A DNA stretch of 64,000 nt from Thalassomonas viridans (lineage in GTDB: Bacteria > Pseudomonadota > Gammaproteobacteria > Enterobacterales > Alteromonadaceae): contig NZ_CP059733.1 in the NCBI RefSeq assembly GCF_000948985.2, positions 2,604,001 through 2,668,000 of the forward strand, in the 5' to 3' direction. This document shows positions 9,698 through 19,044 of this stretch, piece by piece. The notes under the pieces are model-generated. The model searched no databases. It worked only from the letters and a program-made list of their open reading frames with translations, and was not told where the DNA came from. Both the position numbers and the translations under genes were made by a program. The number at the start of each line of letters is the position of its first letter. The first letter of the stretch is position 1.

Positions 9698-10867
9698 TTA
9701 TTTAGACTCGGTGAAAAGTTCACGGCCGATCAGCATACGGCGGATTTCCGAGGTACCGGCGCCGATTTCATAAAGCTTGGCGTCACGTAATAAACGGCCG
9801 GTAGGGAATTCGTTGATGTAACCGTTGCCGCCTAAGATCTGGATGGCATCCAGCGCCATTTTCGTGGCCAGTTCGGCGCTGTATAAAATCACACCGGCGG
9901 CATCTTTACGGGTGGTTTCACCGCGGTCACAGGCCTGGGCAACGTTATACACGTAGGAGCGGGCGGCATTCATTTGCGTGTACATGTCGGCAATCTTGCC
10001 CTGGATCAGCTGGAATTGACCGATAGACTGGCCAAATTGCTTACGGTCGTGGATATAAGGAACGACATTGTCCATACAGGCGGTCATAATGCCTAAAGGT
10101 CCGCCGGATAATACCACGCGCTCGTAGTCCAGGCCGCTCATCAATACCGCAACCCCTTTGTTGACTTCGCCCAGCACGTTTTCTTCCGGCACTTCGCAGT
10201 CAACAAACACCAGCTCACAGGTGTTGGAGCCGCGCATGCCCAGCTTGTCTAATTTCTGGTGACGGCTAAAACCCGGGTAGTCGCGCTCAACGATAAAGGC
10301 GGTGATGCCTTTAGAGCCGGCTTCGGTATCTGTTTTGGCATAAATGACATAGGTATTGGCGTCGGGACCGTTGGTGATCCACATCTTGTTGCCGTTTAAT
10401 ATATACTTGTCGCCTTTTTTCTCGGCGCGGATTTTCATGCTTACCACATCAGAACCGGCATTGGGTTCACTCATGGCCAGGGCGCCGATATGCTCGCCGG
10501 AGCAGAGTTTAGGCAAATATTTTTCTTTTTGCGCCTGGGTACCGTTACGCTTGATCTGGTTAACACACAGGTTGGAATGGGCGCCGTAGCTTAAGCCGAC
10601 AGAAGCAGAGGCGCGGCTGATTTCTTCCATGGCAACCACATGCTCGATATAACCTAAGCCGCTGCCGCCGAATTCTTCCGGTACCGTCATGCCTAACAGG
10701 CCCATGTCGCCCAGTTTGCGCCATAAGTCATTCGGGAATTCGTTGTCGGCATCGATCTGTTCGGCGCGCGGGGCAATTTCATCACGGGCAAAGGCGTTGA
10801 CCTGATCGCGGATCATGTCAACGGTTTCGCCCAGGTTGAAGTTTAATGAGGTGTATTGAGAAATCAT
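9698..10867 (-). CDS. liuA: Isovaleryl-CoA dehydrogenase
   Basis: A 389-residue FAD-dependent acyl-CoA dehydrogenase that oxidises isovaleryl-CoA to 3-methylcrotonyl-CoA. FAD-binding signatures [13 protein letters not shown] and the C-terminal [22 protein letters not shown] with [18 protein letters not shown] are present. It is the first enzyme gene of the operon, 34 bases after liuR, and the assignment over other acyl-CoA dehydrogenases rests on this position and the isovaleryl-CoA dehydrogenase-like sequence. Confidence 0.94.
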   Translation of the reverse strand: MISQYTSLNFNLGETVDMIRDQVNAFARDEIAPRAEQIDADNEFPNDLWRKLGDMGLLGMTVPEEFGGSGLGYIEHVVAMEEISRASASVGLSYGAHSNLCVNQIKRNGTQAQKEKYLPKLCSGEHIGALAMSEPNAGSDVVSMKIRAEKKGDKYILNGNKMWITNGPDANTYVIYAKTDTEAGSKGITAFIVERDYPGFSRHQKLDKLGMRGSNTCELVFVDCEVPEENVLGEVNKGVAVLMSGLDYERVVLSGGPLGIMTACMDNVVPYIHDRKQFGQSIGQFQLIQGKIADMYTQMNAARSYVYNVAQACDRGETTRKDAAGVILYSAELATKMALDAIQILGGNGYINEFPTGRLLRDAKLYEIGAGTSEIRRMLIGRELFTESK

Positions 10868-10901
10868 GTTTGATCCTTAAAAAGTTGTAACTGGTAATCA
10901 A

Positions 10902-11306
10902 TTAGTTCTGTTTATCTTGTTCTATGGCCGTCAGGGTGTCCTGGCAGCTTTTTTCCAAATTATTCAATTCCATCAGCACGGCTTTAATATCTTTGAGCTG
11001 CTGGTTTAAATCTGCTTTTTTCTGGGAAATCAGTCCCATCATGGTATGCAACTGGGTGGCGCTGGTTTTATCGGCATCATAAAGTTCAAACAGGCGTCCG
11101 GTTTCCGCCAGCGAAAAGCCCAGGCGTTTGCCCCGTAGAATTAATTTCAGGCGCACCCGGTCTCTTTGGTTGTAAATCCGGGTTTGTCCTTTTCTGGTCG
11201 GTGCAATCAGTCCCTGATCCTCGTAAAAGCGTATGCTTCTGGTGGTAATATCAAACTCTTTGGCCAAATCGCCGATCGAGTACGTTGCTTGCTCAGTTAT
11301 TTTCAT
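10902..11306 (-). CDS. liuR: MerR-family regulator LiuR
   Basis: A 134-residue regulator starting at ATG 11306 (MKITEQATYSIGDL); a longer in-frame start at 11339 would add 11 residues with no MerR similarity. The N-terminal winged helix reads YSIGDLAKEFDITTRSIRFYEDQGLI, then an effector-side coiled coil (LISQKKADLNQQLKDIKAVLMELNNLEKSC). LiuR is known in Alteromonadales as the repressor of branched-chain amino acid catabolism. Palindromic TTTACG-type sites lie just upstream and again before the thiolase gene, consistent with autoregulation and control of both divergent blocks. Confidence 0.92.
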   Translation of the reverse strand: MKITEQATYSIGDLAKEFDITTRSIRFYEDQGLIAPTRKGQTRIYNQRDRVRLKLILRGKRLGFSLAETGRLFELYDADKTSATQLHTMMGLISQKKADLNQQLKDIKAVLMELNNLEKSCQDTLTAIEQDKQN

Positions 11307-11348
11307 GATGTCGCTTGCAGAGTAATAATCATCTAACACTACCTGAAG

Positions 11349-11364
11349 TTTACGTAAACGTAAA
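11349..11364. promoter_or_regulatory. Putative LiuR operator 1
   Basis: TTTACGTAAACGTAAA: TTTACG and CGTAAA half-sites form a 16-base palindrome 43 bases upstream of the liuR start. MerR-type regulators bind such dyads between -35 and -10. Confidence 0.75.
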
Positions 11365-11575
11365 GTTGCTTGTGGCGCTCTTGTAACGGAAAAGTAAAGT
11401 CAAGTGTAAGGCAGAGCTTACAACCGGTAAGTAAATTTCGTTGATTTAATTGCAACAAAACAAGGTAAATCTCCGTCAGATGCACTAAAGTAGCGCGAAA
11501 AATTTCGCTTTATGTATCGCGGTTGACTGGAAATTGCCCGGTTCTTGGTGGTTGTGCCTGGCTGGACCTATTAAG

Positions 11576-11591
11576 TTTACGTTGGCGTAAA
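11576..11591. promoter_or_regulatory. Putative LiuR operator 2
   Basis: TTTACGTTGGCGTAAA has the same half-sites and 16-base span as operator 1, followed by a further ACGTTAA. It lies about 290 bases before the thiolase start, so if it controls that gene the leader is long. No other gene or clear signal is seen in 11592-11879 except an AGGAGA ribosome site just before 11880. Confidence 0.7.
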
Positions 11592-11879
11592 CGTTAATTT
11601 GAGTTACCCTTTAACATCAAGATTGTCAAACAGGCTTAGTTAATCGGGCCGGATACTTGATGTTTCATACCGGGCCCGGCAATGAAAATTTTCTAAATAG
11701 TTGTTTATTTTCATTAGACTGCAACAACTGAGGGTGAAGATAAAACCCGGTGAAAAATGGCTGGAAAATGCCGGTTTATTTCTGCATTTTTGGCCGGTTT
11801 GCGTATATAGTGATGTTTCGGTACGGGGATGTATCGAAGTAAGTAATTAAGTCTTATTTTTATTATTAGGAGAAATGTT

Positions 11880-13064
11880 ATGTCAGCTCAGGATCCTGTC
11901 GTTATTGTCTCTGCTGCACGAACCCCTATGGGCGGGTTTATGGGCAATTTATCCGATGTTACCGCGCCGCAACTGGGAGCGACTGCTATCAGTGCCGCGC
12001 TTGGCCGTGCGGGAATTGAAAACGATCAAATCGATGAAGTGATCATGGGATGTGTTTTACCTGCCGGTTTAAAGCAGGCTCCTGCCCGCCAGGCGGCATT
12101 AGGCGCTGATTTAGCTTTATCAACCGTGTGTACCACCATCAATAAGGTTTGTGGCTCGGGTATGAAAGCGGCCATGCTTGCCCACGATGCTATTGCGGCA
12201 GGATCTATCGATGTTGCCGTTGCCGGCGGCATGGAGAGCATGAGTAATGCCCCTTATATCCTGCCTAAAGCCCGCAGCGGTATGCGTATGGGCCATGGCC
12301 AGGTGTTAGATCATATGATGATGGACGGCCTGGAAAACGCCTACGACGGCATTTCTATGGGCTGTTTTGCCCAGGATACCGCAGATGCGGAAGATTTCAG
12401 CCGTGAAGACATGGATGCTTTTGCCTTAAGATCGCTGGAGCGGGCGACCTTAGCCATAGACTCGGGCGCCTTTAACGATGAAGTTGCACCGGTAACGGTA
12501 AAAACCCGTCGCGGTGAAGTACTGGTAGATACCGATGAGCAGCCAGGCAATGCCCGCCCGGATAAAATTCCTTCACTGCGTGCGGCCTTTAAAAAAGACG
12601 GCACCATTACCGCGGCCAATTCCAGCTCCATCTCAGACGGTGCGGCGGCCCTGGTATTGATGAAACGCTCAGAAGCAGAAAAACGCGGCCTGACACCTTT
12701 ATGTAAGGTTGTCGGGCATGCCACCCATGCGCAGGAGCCGGCGGAATTCACCGTGGCACCGGTTGGCGCCATGAAAAAGCTGCTAAGCAAGGTTGGCTGG
12801 ACCACGGCAGATGTTGATTTATATGAAATCAACGAAGCTTTTGCCATGGTGACTATGCTGGCGGTGAAAGAGCTGGAGCTGGATAGCAATAAGGTTAATA
12901 TCCATGGCGGCGCCTGTGCTTTAGGGCATCCTATCGGCGCCAGCGGTGCACGCTTGATCGTTACCCTGATCCATGCCCTGAAAAATAAAGGTTTGTCTAA
13001 AGGGGTTGCCTCTTTGTGTATCGGTGGCGGTGAAGCGACGGCTATCGCAGTAGAAATGCTTTAA
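11880..13064 (+). CDS. Acetyl-CoA C-acetyltransferase (thiolase)
   Basis: A 394-residue thiolase with the acyl-accepting Cys91 in TTINKVCGSGMKA, His350 in GHPIGASG and Cys380 in CIGGGEA. It joins or cleaves acetoacetyl-CoA or 2-methylacetoacetyl-CoA. Placed between the leucine operon (acetoacetyl-CoA from ScoAB) and the valine/isoleucine operon, it fits the last step of both leucine and isoleucine degradation. AGGAGAAATGTT gives a strong ribosome site. A terminator separates it from the next operon, so it is likely transcribed alone. Confidence 0.92.
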   Translation: MSAQDPVVIVSAARTPMGGFMGNLSDVTAPQLGATAISAALGRAGIENDQIDEVIMGCVLPAGLKQAPARQAALGADLALSTVCTTINKVCGSGMKAAMLAHDAIAAGSIDVAVAGGMESMSNAPYILPKARSGMRMGHGQVLDHMMMDGLENAYDGISMGCFAQDTADAEDFSREDMDAFALRSLERATLAIDSGAFNDEVAPVTVKTRRGEVLVDTDEQPGNARPDKIPSLRAAFKKDGTITAANSSSISDGAAALVLMKRSEAEKRGLTPLCKVVGHATHAQEPAEFTVAPVGAMKKLLSKVGWTTADVDLYEINEAFAMVTMLAVKELELDSNKVNIHGGACALGHPIGASGARLIVTLIHALKNKGLSKGVASLCIGGGEATAIAVEML

Positions 13065-13077
13065 TGTTGTAAATCTT

Positions 13078-13108
13078 AACAGGCTATTAGGGAACTAATA
13101 GCCTGTTT
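13078..13108 (+). terminator. Terminator after the thiolase gene
   Basis: AACAGGCTATTAG / CTAATAGCCTGTT stem with GGAA loop and a T-rich tail (TTTGCTTTT). Confidence 0.85.
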
Positions 13109-13206
13109 GCTTTTCTGACAAGGTGAATTTGGCTGCCCGAACAATAACAAGACTTGCCAAGTCACGGTTTGTTAATAGTAATTAGTTCTTTTCATTGGGG
13201 AAAGTA

Positions 13207-14364
13207 GTGAATTTTGAGTTAACTGAAGATCAGCAGATGTTTGCTGATACCGCAAAACAATTTGCAGATGCTGAGTTTGCGCCGCATGCGGCCAAATGGG
13301 ATCAGGAGCATATATTTCCAAAAGACGTGATTGCCAAAGCCGGTGAGCTGGGTTTTTGCGGCTTGTATTCTCCCGAAGAAGCCGGTGGCCTGGCATTGAG
13401 CCGGTTGGATTCCTCGATTATTTTTGAACAGCTTGCCATGGGCTGTACCGCAACCACTGCCATGATGACCATACATAATATGGCCACCTGGATGATCGCC
13501 ACCTGGGCAAAAGAGTCGGTAAAAGAGAGCTGGTGCCCGTCTCTGGTGACAGGTGAAAAGCTGGCGTCCTATTGCCTGACCGAGCCGGGGGCCGGTTCAG
13601 ACGCCGCATCCCTGCGTACCAGTGCCAAACGCGAAAGCGAGCATTATGTTGTGAACGGCTCTAAGGTCTTTATTTCCGGCGCCGGTGATACCGATGTCCT
13701 GGTTGTGATGGTGCGTACCGGCAAAGAAGGCCCTAAAGGTATTTCCGCCCTGGCAATCCCGGCGGACCTGGAAGGTATCGTCTACGGCAAGCCGGAAGAA
13801 AAATTAGGCTGGAATGCCCAGCCGACCCGCCAAATCACTTTTGATAACGTCAAGGTGCCGGTAGAGAACCTGTTGGGAGAAGAGGGCGAAGGCTTTACCA
13901 TCGCCATGAAAGGGTTGGACGGCGGCCGCATTAATATTGCTACCTGTTCTGTCGGCACCGCACAGCAGGCATTGAACAGCGCCATGACTTATATGAAAGA
14001 ACGGGAGCAGTTCGGTAAACCCATTGCCGGTTTCCAGGGCCTGCAGTTTAAACTGGCGGATATGGCCACTGAGCTTGTGGCGGCACGTCAGCTGGTGCGT
14101 CTGGCGGCCTTTAAGCTGGATAATAACGATCCGGAAAAAACCGCCTATTGTGCCATGGCGAAACGTTTTGCCACAGATATAGGTTTCAAGGTCTGTGATG
14201 CCGCGCTGCAGATCCACGGCGGTTATGGTTATATCAAGGAATATCCGCTGGAACGTCACTTCCGCGACGTACGGGTACACCAGATTTTAGAAGGCACCAA
14301 CGAAATTATGCGGGTGATCATTGCCCGTCGTTTATTAGCCGAAGGCGCGGGTTTGTTGCTCTAG
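13207..14364 (+). CDS. Acyl-CoA dehydrogenase (isobutyryl-CoA/2-methylbutyryl-CoA type)
   Basis: A 385-residue FAD-dependent acyl-CoA dehydrogenase. It starts at GTG 13207 behind GGGGAA at good spacing; a TTG at 13195 in the same frame would overlap that ribosome site and is rejected. Signatures: SYCLTEPGAGSDAASL and ALQIHGGYGYIKEYPLERHFRDVRVHQILEGTNEIMRV, the latter carrying the FAD and base region. Being first in a five-gene operon with 3-hydroxyisobutyrate genes, it likely oxidises isobutyryl-CoA and probably 2-methylbutyryl-CoA. Confidence 0.88.
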   Translation: MNFELTEDQQMFADTAKQFADAEFAPHAAKWDQEHIFPKDVIAKAGELGFCGLYSPEEAGGLALSRLDSSIIFEQLAMGCTATTAMMTIHNMATWMIATWAKESVKESWCPSLVTGEKLASYCLTEPGAGSDAASLRTSAKRESEHYVVNGSKVFISGAGDTDVLVVMVRTGKEGPKGISALAIPADLEGIVYGKPEEKLGWNAQPTRQITFDNVKVPVENLLGEEGEGFTIAMKGLDGGRINIATCSVGTAQQALNSAMTYMKEREQFGKPIAGFQGLQFKLADMATELVAARQLVRLAAFKLDNNDPEKTAYCAMAKRFATDIGFKVCDAALQIHGGYGYIKEYPLERHFRDVRVHQILEGTNEIMRVIIARRLLAEGAGLLL

Positions 14365-14398
14365 TCATTTGCCAGAAGAAAGAAGAAGAGAAAAGAAT

Positions 14399-15178
14399 AT
14401 GATATCCGATCATCTGATTGTTGAAAAACGCGACCATATCGCCATAGTGACCTTTAATAACCCGCCTGCCCATACCTGGACCCGTGAAAGCCTGACGGAC
14501 TTACGTGACCTGGTGTTAGAGCTGAACCAGGACAGGGATATTTATACCCTGATCTTAACCGGTGGCGGCAATAAGTTTTTCTCCGCCGGCGCCGATCTGA
14601 AATTATTCGCCGACGGCGACGAGCAAGTGGCGACTGAGATGTCTGACATTTTCGGCCAGGCCTTTGAAACTCTGTCAAAGTTTCGCGGCGTGTCTATTGC
14701 CGCTATCAATGGTTATGCCATGGGCGGTGGACTGGAAGTGGCGCTGGCCTGTGATTTCCGCATCGCCGAGCAACACGCGCAAATGGCCTTGCCTGAAGCA
14801 AGCGTAGGCTTGCTGCCTTGTGCCGGCGGCACGCAAAACCTGGCGTTGCTGGTTGGCGAAGGCTGGGCGAAACGTCTGATTTTAGCCGGCGAGAGGATCG
14901 ATGCCGATAAAGCCGAGCGCATAGGTTTAGCGGAAGAAGTGGTTGAGTCGGGTGAAGGATTAACTGCCGCCCTGGTGCTGGCAGAAAAAGTGGCCAAGCA
15001 AAGCCCGGTGGCGGTAGCTGCCTGTAAGAAGCTGATCCAAAGCAACCGGGAAATGCCGATTGCACAGGCCTTGCCGCAAGAGCGTCAGGCATTTGTTGAT
15101 CTTTTTGATACCCAGGACCAAAAAGAAGGGGTGAGCGCGTTTCTCGAAAAACGTAAGCCCGTCTGGTCAAATAAATAA
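14399..15178 (+). CDS. Enoyl-CoA hydratase (valine/isoleucine branch)
   Basis: A 259-residue crotonase. ATG 14399 (MISDHLIVEKRDH) follows AGAAGAAGAGAAAAG; an in-frame TTG at 14369 would translate the purine-rich ribosome site and is not credible. Oxyanion segments NKFFSAGADLKLF and GYAMGGGLEVALACDF are clear, as is LPEASVGLLPCAGGTQNL. It should hydrate methacrylyl-CoA and tiglyl-CoA produced by the preceding dehydrogenase. Confidence 0.9.
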   Translation: MISDHLIVEKRDHIAIVTFNNPPAHTWTRESLTDLRDLVLELNQDRDIYTLILTGGGNKFFSAGADLKLFADGDEQVATEMSDIFGQAFETLSKFRGVSIAAINGYAMGGGLEVALACDFRIAEQHAQMALPEASVGLLPCAGGTQNLALLVGEGWAKRLILAGERIDADKAERIGLAEEVVESGEGLTAALVLAEKVAKQSPVAVAACKKLIQSNREMPIAQALPQERQAFVDLFDTQDQKEGVSAFLEKRKPVWSNK

Positions 15179-15208
15179 TATCAGTGATTTGAGTAAGGAA
15201 CCCACTGA

Positions 15209-16333
15209 ATGAACGACATAGTGCTTTTTCAAGAATTACTGTGTGATAACGGCAAAAAAGTCGGTATTGCCACCTTAAATTCCGAGCGATCGTTAAACGC
15301 CTTGAGCGGCGATATGATAGAAGCCTTATACCCGCAACTGAACAGCTGGCATGATGATGAAGACATTGCCGCCGTTTTTCTGCAGGGGGCGGGAGAGAAA
15401 GCCTTCTGCGCCGGCGGGGATATAGTTAACCTCTATAATGCCATGAAAGACCATAGCGGCGATTACTCCCCCGAGGTGGAAGAATATTTTACCAAGGAAT
15501 ACCGCCTGGATTACCTGATCCATACCTTTAACAAGCCCTTTATTGTCTGGGGTACCGGCATCGTGATGGGCGGCGGTCTGGGTATGATGGTGGGCGCCAG
15601 TCACCGCGTGGTTACGGAAACTTCCCGTATCGCCATGCCAGAGATCAGCATAGGCTTGTATCCTGATGTCGGCGGTACCTGGTTTTTAAACCGTATGCCG
15701 GATCAATGCGGCCTGTTCCTGGGCTTAACCGGCGCTTCCATTAATGCTGCCGATGCCAAATACACCGGCATGGCGGATTTCTTTATTCTGGCCGAAAAAA
15801 AGCAAGCGCTGCTCGACGGCCTGAAAACCGTGAACTGGGGCAATACTGTCGCGCTTAACCATGACAAACTGAGCAATTTGATGCATGACCTGGAATTAGT
15901 GTCCAATGCCAAACTGCCGGTTTCCCATGTCCGGGCGCAAAGTGCGTTAATCGAGCAGGTGATGGACTTTGATAATATTGCCGGTATAGTCAATGCTATA
16001 GTCTCGGCGGACGTCGAAGACCCCTGGTTTAACAAGGCGCAGAAATCCCTTAAGCACGGCAGCGCGGTAAGTGGCCATTTGGTATATCGCCAGCTGAACT
16101 CAGGCAAAAACATGTCTCTGGTAGACTGTTTCCGTATGGAGCTGAACTTATCGGTGAAATGCGGCCAGTTTGGTGAATTCGCCGAAGGGGTACGTGCACT
16201 GTTAATCGATAAAGATTATTCACCTAAATGGAAGTACAGCTCAATTGCCGATGTTGACCCGGGCATTATTAACTGGTTTTTTGAGTCCAAATGGCAGGAC
16301 GATGAACACCCGCTGGCAGACCTGGGCGGTTAG
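15209..16333 (+). CDS. 3-hydroxyisobutyryl-CoA hydrolase (enoyl-CoA hydratase/isomerase family)
   Basis: A 374-residue crotonase-family protein, longer than a hydratase, with EKAFCAGGDIVNLYNA, GIVMGGGLGMMVGASHRVVTE and MPEISIGLYPDVGGTWFLNRM, the pattern of 3-hydroxyisobutyryl-CoA hydrolases. It frees 3-hydroxyisobutyrate from its CoA ester in valine breakdown, which supplies MmsB encoded next. It lies 30 bases after the hydratase gene, with an AAGGAA ribosome site. Confidence 0.9.
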   Translation: MNDIVLFQELLCDNGKKVGIATLNSERSLNALSGDMIEALYPQLNSWHDDEDIAAVFLQGAGEKAFCAGGDIVNLYNAMKDHSGDYSPEVEEYFTKEYRLDYLIHTFNKPFIVWGTGIVMGGGLGMMVGASHRVVTETSRIAMPEISIGLYPDVGGTWFLNRMPDQCGLFLGLTGASINAADAKYTGMADFFILAEKKQALLDGLKTVNWGNTVALNHDKLSNLMHDLELVSNAKLPVSHVRAQSALIEQVMDFDNIAGIVNAIVSADVEDPWFNKAQKSLKHGSAVSGHLVYRQLNSGKNMSLVDCFRMELNLSVKCGQFGEFAEGVRALLIDKDYSPKWKYSSIADVDPGIINWFFESKWQDDEHPLADLGG

Positions 16334-16402
16334 TCCGGCTCTAGTGCGGTATCCTGAGCATTAAAAACAAAAATTATAGCGAATATTAACAAGGGGAAAG
16401 AC

Positions 16403-17296
16403 ATGGCGAACGTTGCCTTTATTGGATTAGGAAATATGGGTGGCCCCATGGCTATTAATTTAGTCAAGGCGGGTCATCAGGTAGCTGTCTTTGATTTATC
16501 GGAGACCGCTGTCGCGCATGTAGTTGAGCAGGGCGCCAATACGTTTTCAACTGCGGCAGAATGTGTAAAAGGCGCAGAGTTTGTGATTTCCATGTTGCCT
16601 GCCGGCAAGCATGTTCAAGGCTTATACCTGGGAGAGCAGGGCTTAATTAATCATATAGCTCAGGGCACCCTGGTGATTGACTCATCTACCATAGATGCCG
16701 GTACCGCGCGTAAAGTAGCATCGGGTCTGGCCGAAAATGGCATAGATTTTATTGACGCGCCGGTATCCGGCGGCGTAGGCGGCGCACAGGCCGGCACCTT
16801 AAGTTTTATGGTAGGCGGTAGCGCTGAACATTTTGAAAAGGCCAAAGCTTTGCTGGATAACATGGGTAAGAATATTTTCCATGCCGGCGATCACGGGGCA
16901 GGACAGGTAGCAAAAGCCTGTAATAATATGTTGCTGTCTGTGCTTATGGTAGGCACGAGCGAAGCATTACAACTGGGTATTGCCAATGGCCTGGATCCAA
17001 AGGTTTTGTCTGAAATCATGAGTCAGAGTTCTGGCAGTAACTGGACCTTGGATGTTTACAACCCTTGCCCGGGGATCATGGAAAATGTTCCTTCGTCCAA
17101 TGACTACCAGGGTGGCTTTATGGTGGACTTGATGGCAAAAGATCTTGGTCTTGCCATGGATACCGCGGTAAGCAGTCAGTCATCTACTCCTATGGGGGCA
17201 CTGGCCCGTAGCCTGTATGTTATGCATGCCGCAGCCGGTAACGGCGGCAAAGATTTCTCCAGCATATTTAATTTATTCTCTAAGCAAGAGGACTAA
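16403..17296 (+). CDS. mmsB: 3-hydroxyisobutyrate dehydrogenase
   Basis: A 297-residue NAD-dependent dehydrogenase that oxidises 3-hydroxyisobutyrate to methylmalonate semialdehyde. The Rossmann motif FIGLGNMGGPMA has glycines at 8, 10 and 13; DAPVSGGVGGAQAGTL is the substrate loop; Lys171 in GQVAKACNNML is the catalytic lysine, with Asn175. Start follows AAGGGGAAAGAC. The enzyme for the next step (methylmalonate-semialdehyde dehydrogenase, MmsA) is not in this cluster. Confidence 0.94.
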   Translation: MANVAFIGLGNMGGPMAINLVKAGHQVAVFDLSETAVAHVVEQGANTFSTAAECVKGAEFVISMLPAGKHVQGLYLGEQGLINHIAQGTLVIDSSTIDAGTARKVASGLAENGIDFIDAPVSGGVGGAQAGTLSFMVGGSAEHFEKAKALLDNMGKNIFHAGDHGAGQVAKACNNMLLSVLMVGTSEALQLGIANGLDPKVLSEIMSQSSGSNWTLDVYNPCPGIMENVPSSNDYQGGFMVDLMAKDLGLAMDTAVSSQSSTPMGALARSLYVMHAAAGNGGKDFSSIFNLFSKQED

Positions 17297-17305
17297 GGAA
17301 AATTC

Positions 17306-18067
17306 ATGAATTTAACTGATAAAGTTATTGTTATCACAGGTGGCGGACAAGGCTTAGGTCGTGCTATGGCGGTTAACTTAGCCAATGCCGGGGCAAAATT
17401 GGCCCTGATTGACTTAAATGAAGAACAGCTTCAGCAATCCGTTGCCCTGATCGAGGAAGCGGGTTCTTCTGCCCGTTATTACCTGGCCAATGTCACCAAT
17501 GAAAGTGAAGTTGAACAGACTTTCAGTCAGATAGCCGCTGATTTTGACGGTATCGACGGTTTGATCAACAATGCCGGTATCTTAAGAGACGGCATGTTTG
17601 TTAAGGCCAAAGATGGTGTTGTCGGTCAAAAAATGTCACTGGAGCAATTCCAGTCGGTGATCGATGTTAACCTGACCGGTGTTTTCCTGTGTGGCCGTGA
17701 AGCAGCCGTACACATGATTGAAGGTGGCCGCAAAGGCGTGATCATCAATATGTCTTCTATTGCCCGTGGCGGTAATATGGGACAAACCAATTACGCGGCA
17801 TCCAAAGCCGGTGTTGTTGCCATGACAGTTACCTGGGCCCGTGAGCTTGGCCGCCACGGTATCCGTGTCGGTGCCATTGCCCCCGGTGTTATCCGTACGG
17901 CAATGACAGATGCCATGAAACCGGAAATGCGTGAGCGCCTGGAAAAAATGAAACCTGTAGGCCGTCTGGGTGAAGCCGATGAAATTGCCCATACCGCAAA
18001 ATACATTTTTGAAAATGAATTTTTCACCGGCCGTGTAGTGGAAATTGACGGCGGTCTTTGCATGTAA
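17306..18067 (+). CDS. Short-chain dehydrogenase, probable 3-hydroxy-2-methylbutyryl-CoA dehydrogenase
   Basis: A 253-residue SDR with cofactor motif TGGGQGLG (11-18), NNAG (88-91) and catalytic Ser150, Tyr163 and Lys167. It is 9 bases from mmsB and closes the operon. In Alteromonadales an SDR in this position serves the isoleucine branch, oxidising 2-methyl-3-hydroxybutyryl-CoA for the thiolase upstream. That role is inference from synteny; the sequence alone would also fit a FabG-like 3-oxoacyl reductase. Confidence 0.85.
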   Translation: MNLTDKVIVITGGGQGLGRAMAVNLANAGAKLALIDLNEEQLQQSVALIEEAGSSARYYLANVTNESEVEQTFSQIAADFDGIDGLINNAGILRDGMFVKAKDGVVGQKMSLEQFQSVIDVNLTGVFLCGREAAVHMIEGGRKGVIINMSSIARGGNMGQTNYAASKAGVVAMTVTWARELGRHGIRVGAIAPGVIRTAMTDAMKPEMRERLEKMKPVGRLGEADEIAHTAKYIFENEFFTGRVVEIDGGLCM

Positions 18068-18082
18068 TACCACTTTTTGTTT

Positions 18083-18118
18083 TATGGCTGTAGCTATGTT
18101 CCGGTACAGGTACAGCCA
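18083..18118 (+). terminator. Hairpin after the valine/isoleucine operon
   Basis: TATGGCTGTA and TACAGCCATA form a 10-base-pair stem around a 16-base loop. No T run follows, so it may stabilise the transcript end rather than terminate by itself. Confidence 0.45.
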
Positions 18119-18190
18119 TAGACAGCACAGGTTTTATTCATCATGGACGATGGTTTCAGTTAATCCCCAGAAGTATGAAGATGATTAAGT

Positions 18191-18769
18191 ATGGCTAAGG
18201 CACTTTTTTTAGATCGTGATGGCATCATTAATATCGATCATGGTTATGTGCACAAAATTGAAAATTTTGAATTTGTCGACGGCATCTTTGAGTTATGCCG
18301 GTTGGCAATGACAAAAGGCTATGATATTTTTGTCATTACCAACCAGGCAGGAATTGCACGCGGATTATATGCCGTTTCTGATTTCGAAAAATTGACTTCC
18401 TGGATGCTGGCGCAGTTCGAGAAGCAATATATCAATATACGAGAGGTCTTTTACTGCCCCCATCATCCGACAAAAGGCGTGAATGAATTTAAAATGTCGT
18501 GCCAATGCCGTAAACCGGCGCCCGGTATGATTTTACAGGCGCAAGAAAAATATAATCTTGATCTTGGAGCGAGTATTTTTATTGGTGACAAACCCTCGGA
18601 TATGCAGGCGGCCGAAGCAGCAGGTATCAACAACCGTATTTTAGTTGCCAGCCGTTACCTTGAAGAGGAAGGTGAAAGTGCCGGGAAAAAGCCGGATCAA
18701 ATAAGTCAATCTAAAGTTAAAAAAGTGAGCAATGTGCTTGGAGCATTGGAAATCATAAAGGCGTTATAA
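18191..18769 (+). CDS. gmhB: D-glycero-beta-D-manno-heptose 1,7-bisphosphate 7-phosphatase
   Basis: A 192-residue HAD phosphatase of LPS inner-core heptose synthesis. It starts with the HAD motif FLDRDGIIN (nucleophile Asp8, acid Asp10), has VITNQAGIARG and the zinc loop CPHHP...CQCRKPAPGM typical of GmhB, then IGDKPSDMQAAEAAG. A charged C-terminal tail of roughly 30 residues goes beyond the core fold. Its position immediately upstream of an rrn operon is the same as in E. coli. Confidence 0.92.
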   Translation: MAKALFLDRDGIINIDHGYVHKIENFEFVDGIFELCRLAMTKGYDIFVITNQAGIARGLYAVSDFEKLTSWMLAQFEKQYINIREVFYCPHHPTKGVNEFKMSCQCRKPAPGMILQAQEKYNLDLGASIFIGDKPSDMQAAEAAGINNRILVASRYLEEEGESAGKKPDQISQSKVKKVSNVLGALEIIKAL

Positions 18770-18858
18770 AAAATGGCGGATTTTTTACCTTTATTGGCTT
18801 ATGTTTGTTTACTTATTGAGCGATTGAACTAGTATTAAAAATTAGTTGTTTTTTTCGC

Positions 18859-18886
18859 TTGACCTCAAGAGAAAAATCCATAAAAT
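18859..18886 (+). promoter_or_regulatory. rrn promoter P1
   Basis: TTGACC (18859-18864), 16 bases, TAAAAT (18881-18886), followed by a GC-rich discriminator GCGCACC, the hallmark of stringently controlled rRNA promoters. Confidence 0.75.
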
Positions 18887-19016
18887 GCGCACCCACTTCT
18901 TCGGGGCAACCCAACGAAGGGTTTTAAGAAGTTTACTTGTGCTAACCCAGCACTGGATAAACCAGTTAACCGGTAAAAATGATTTGAATTTTTTACCCTA
19001 TATTTTAAAATAAAGG

Positions 19017-19044
19017 TTGACATTAAAACTGAGAAGCTTATGAT
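19017..19044 (+). promoter_or_regulatory. rrn promoter P2
   Basis: TTGACA (19017-19022), 16 bases, TATGAT (19039-19044) and a GCGCATC discriminator. The leader after it holds a boxA-like GTTCTTTAACAA near 19132, repeated at about 20987 in the 16S-23S spacer, as expected for rRNA antitermination. Confidence 0.8.
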
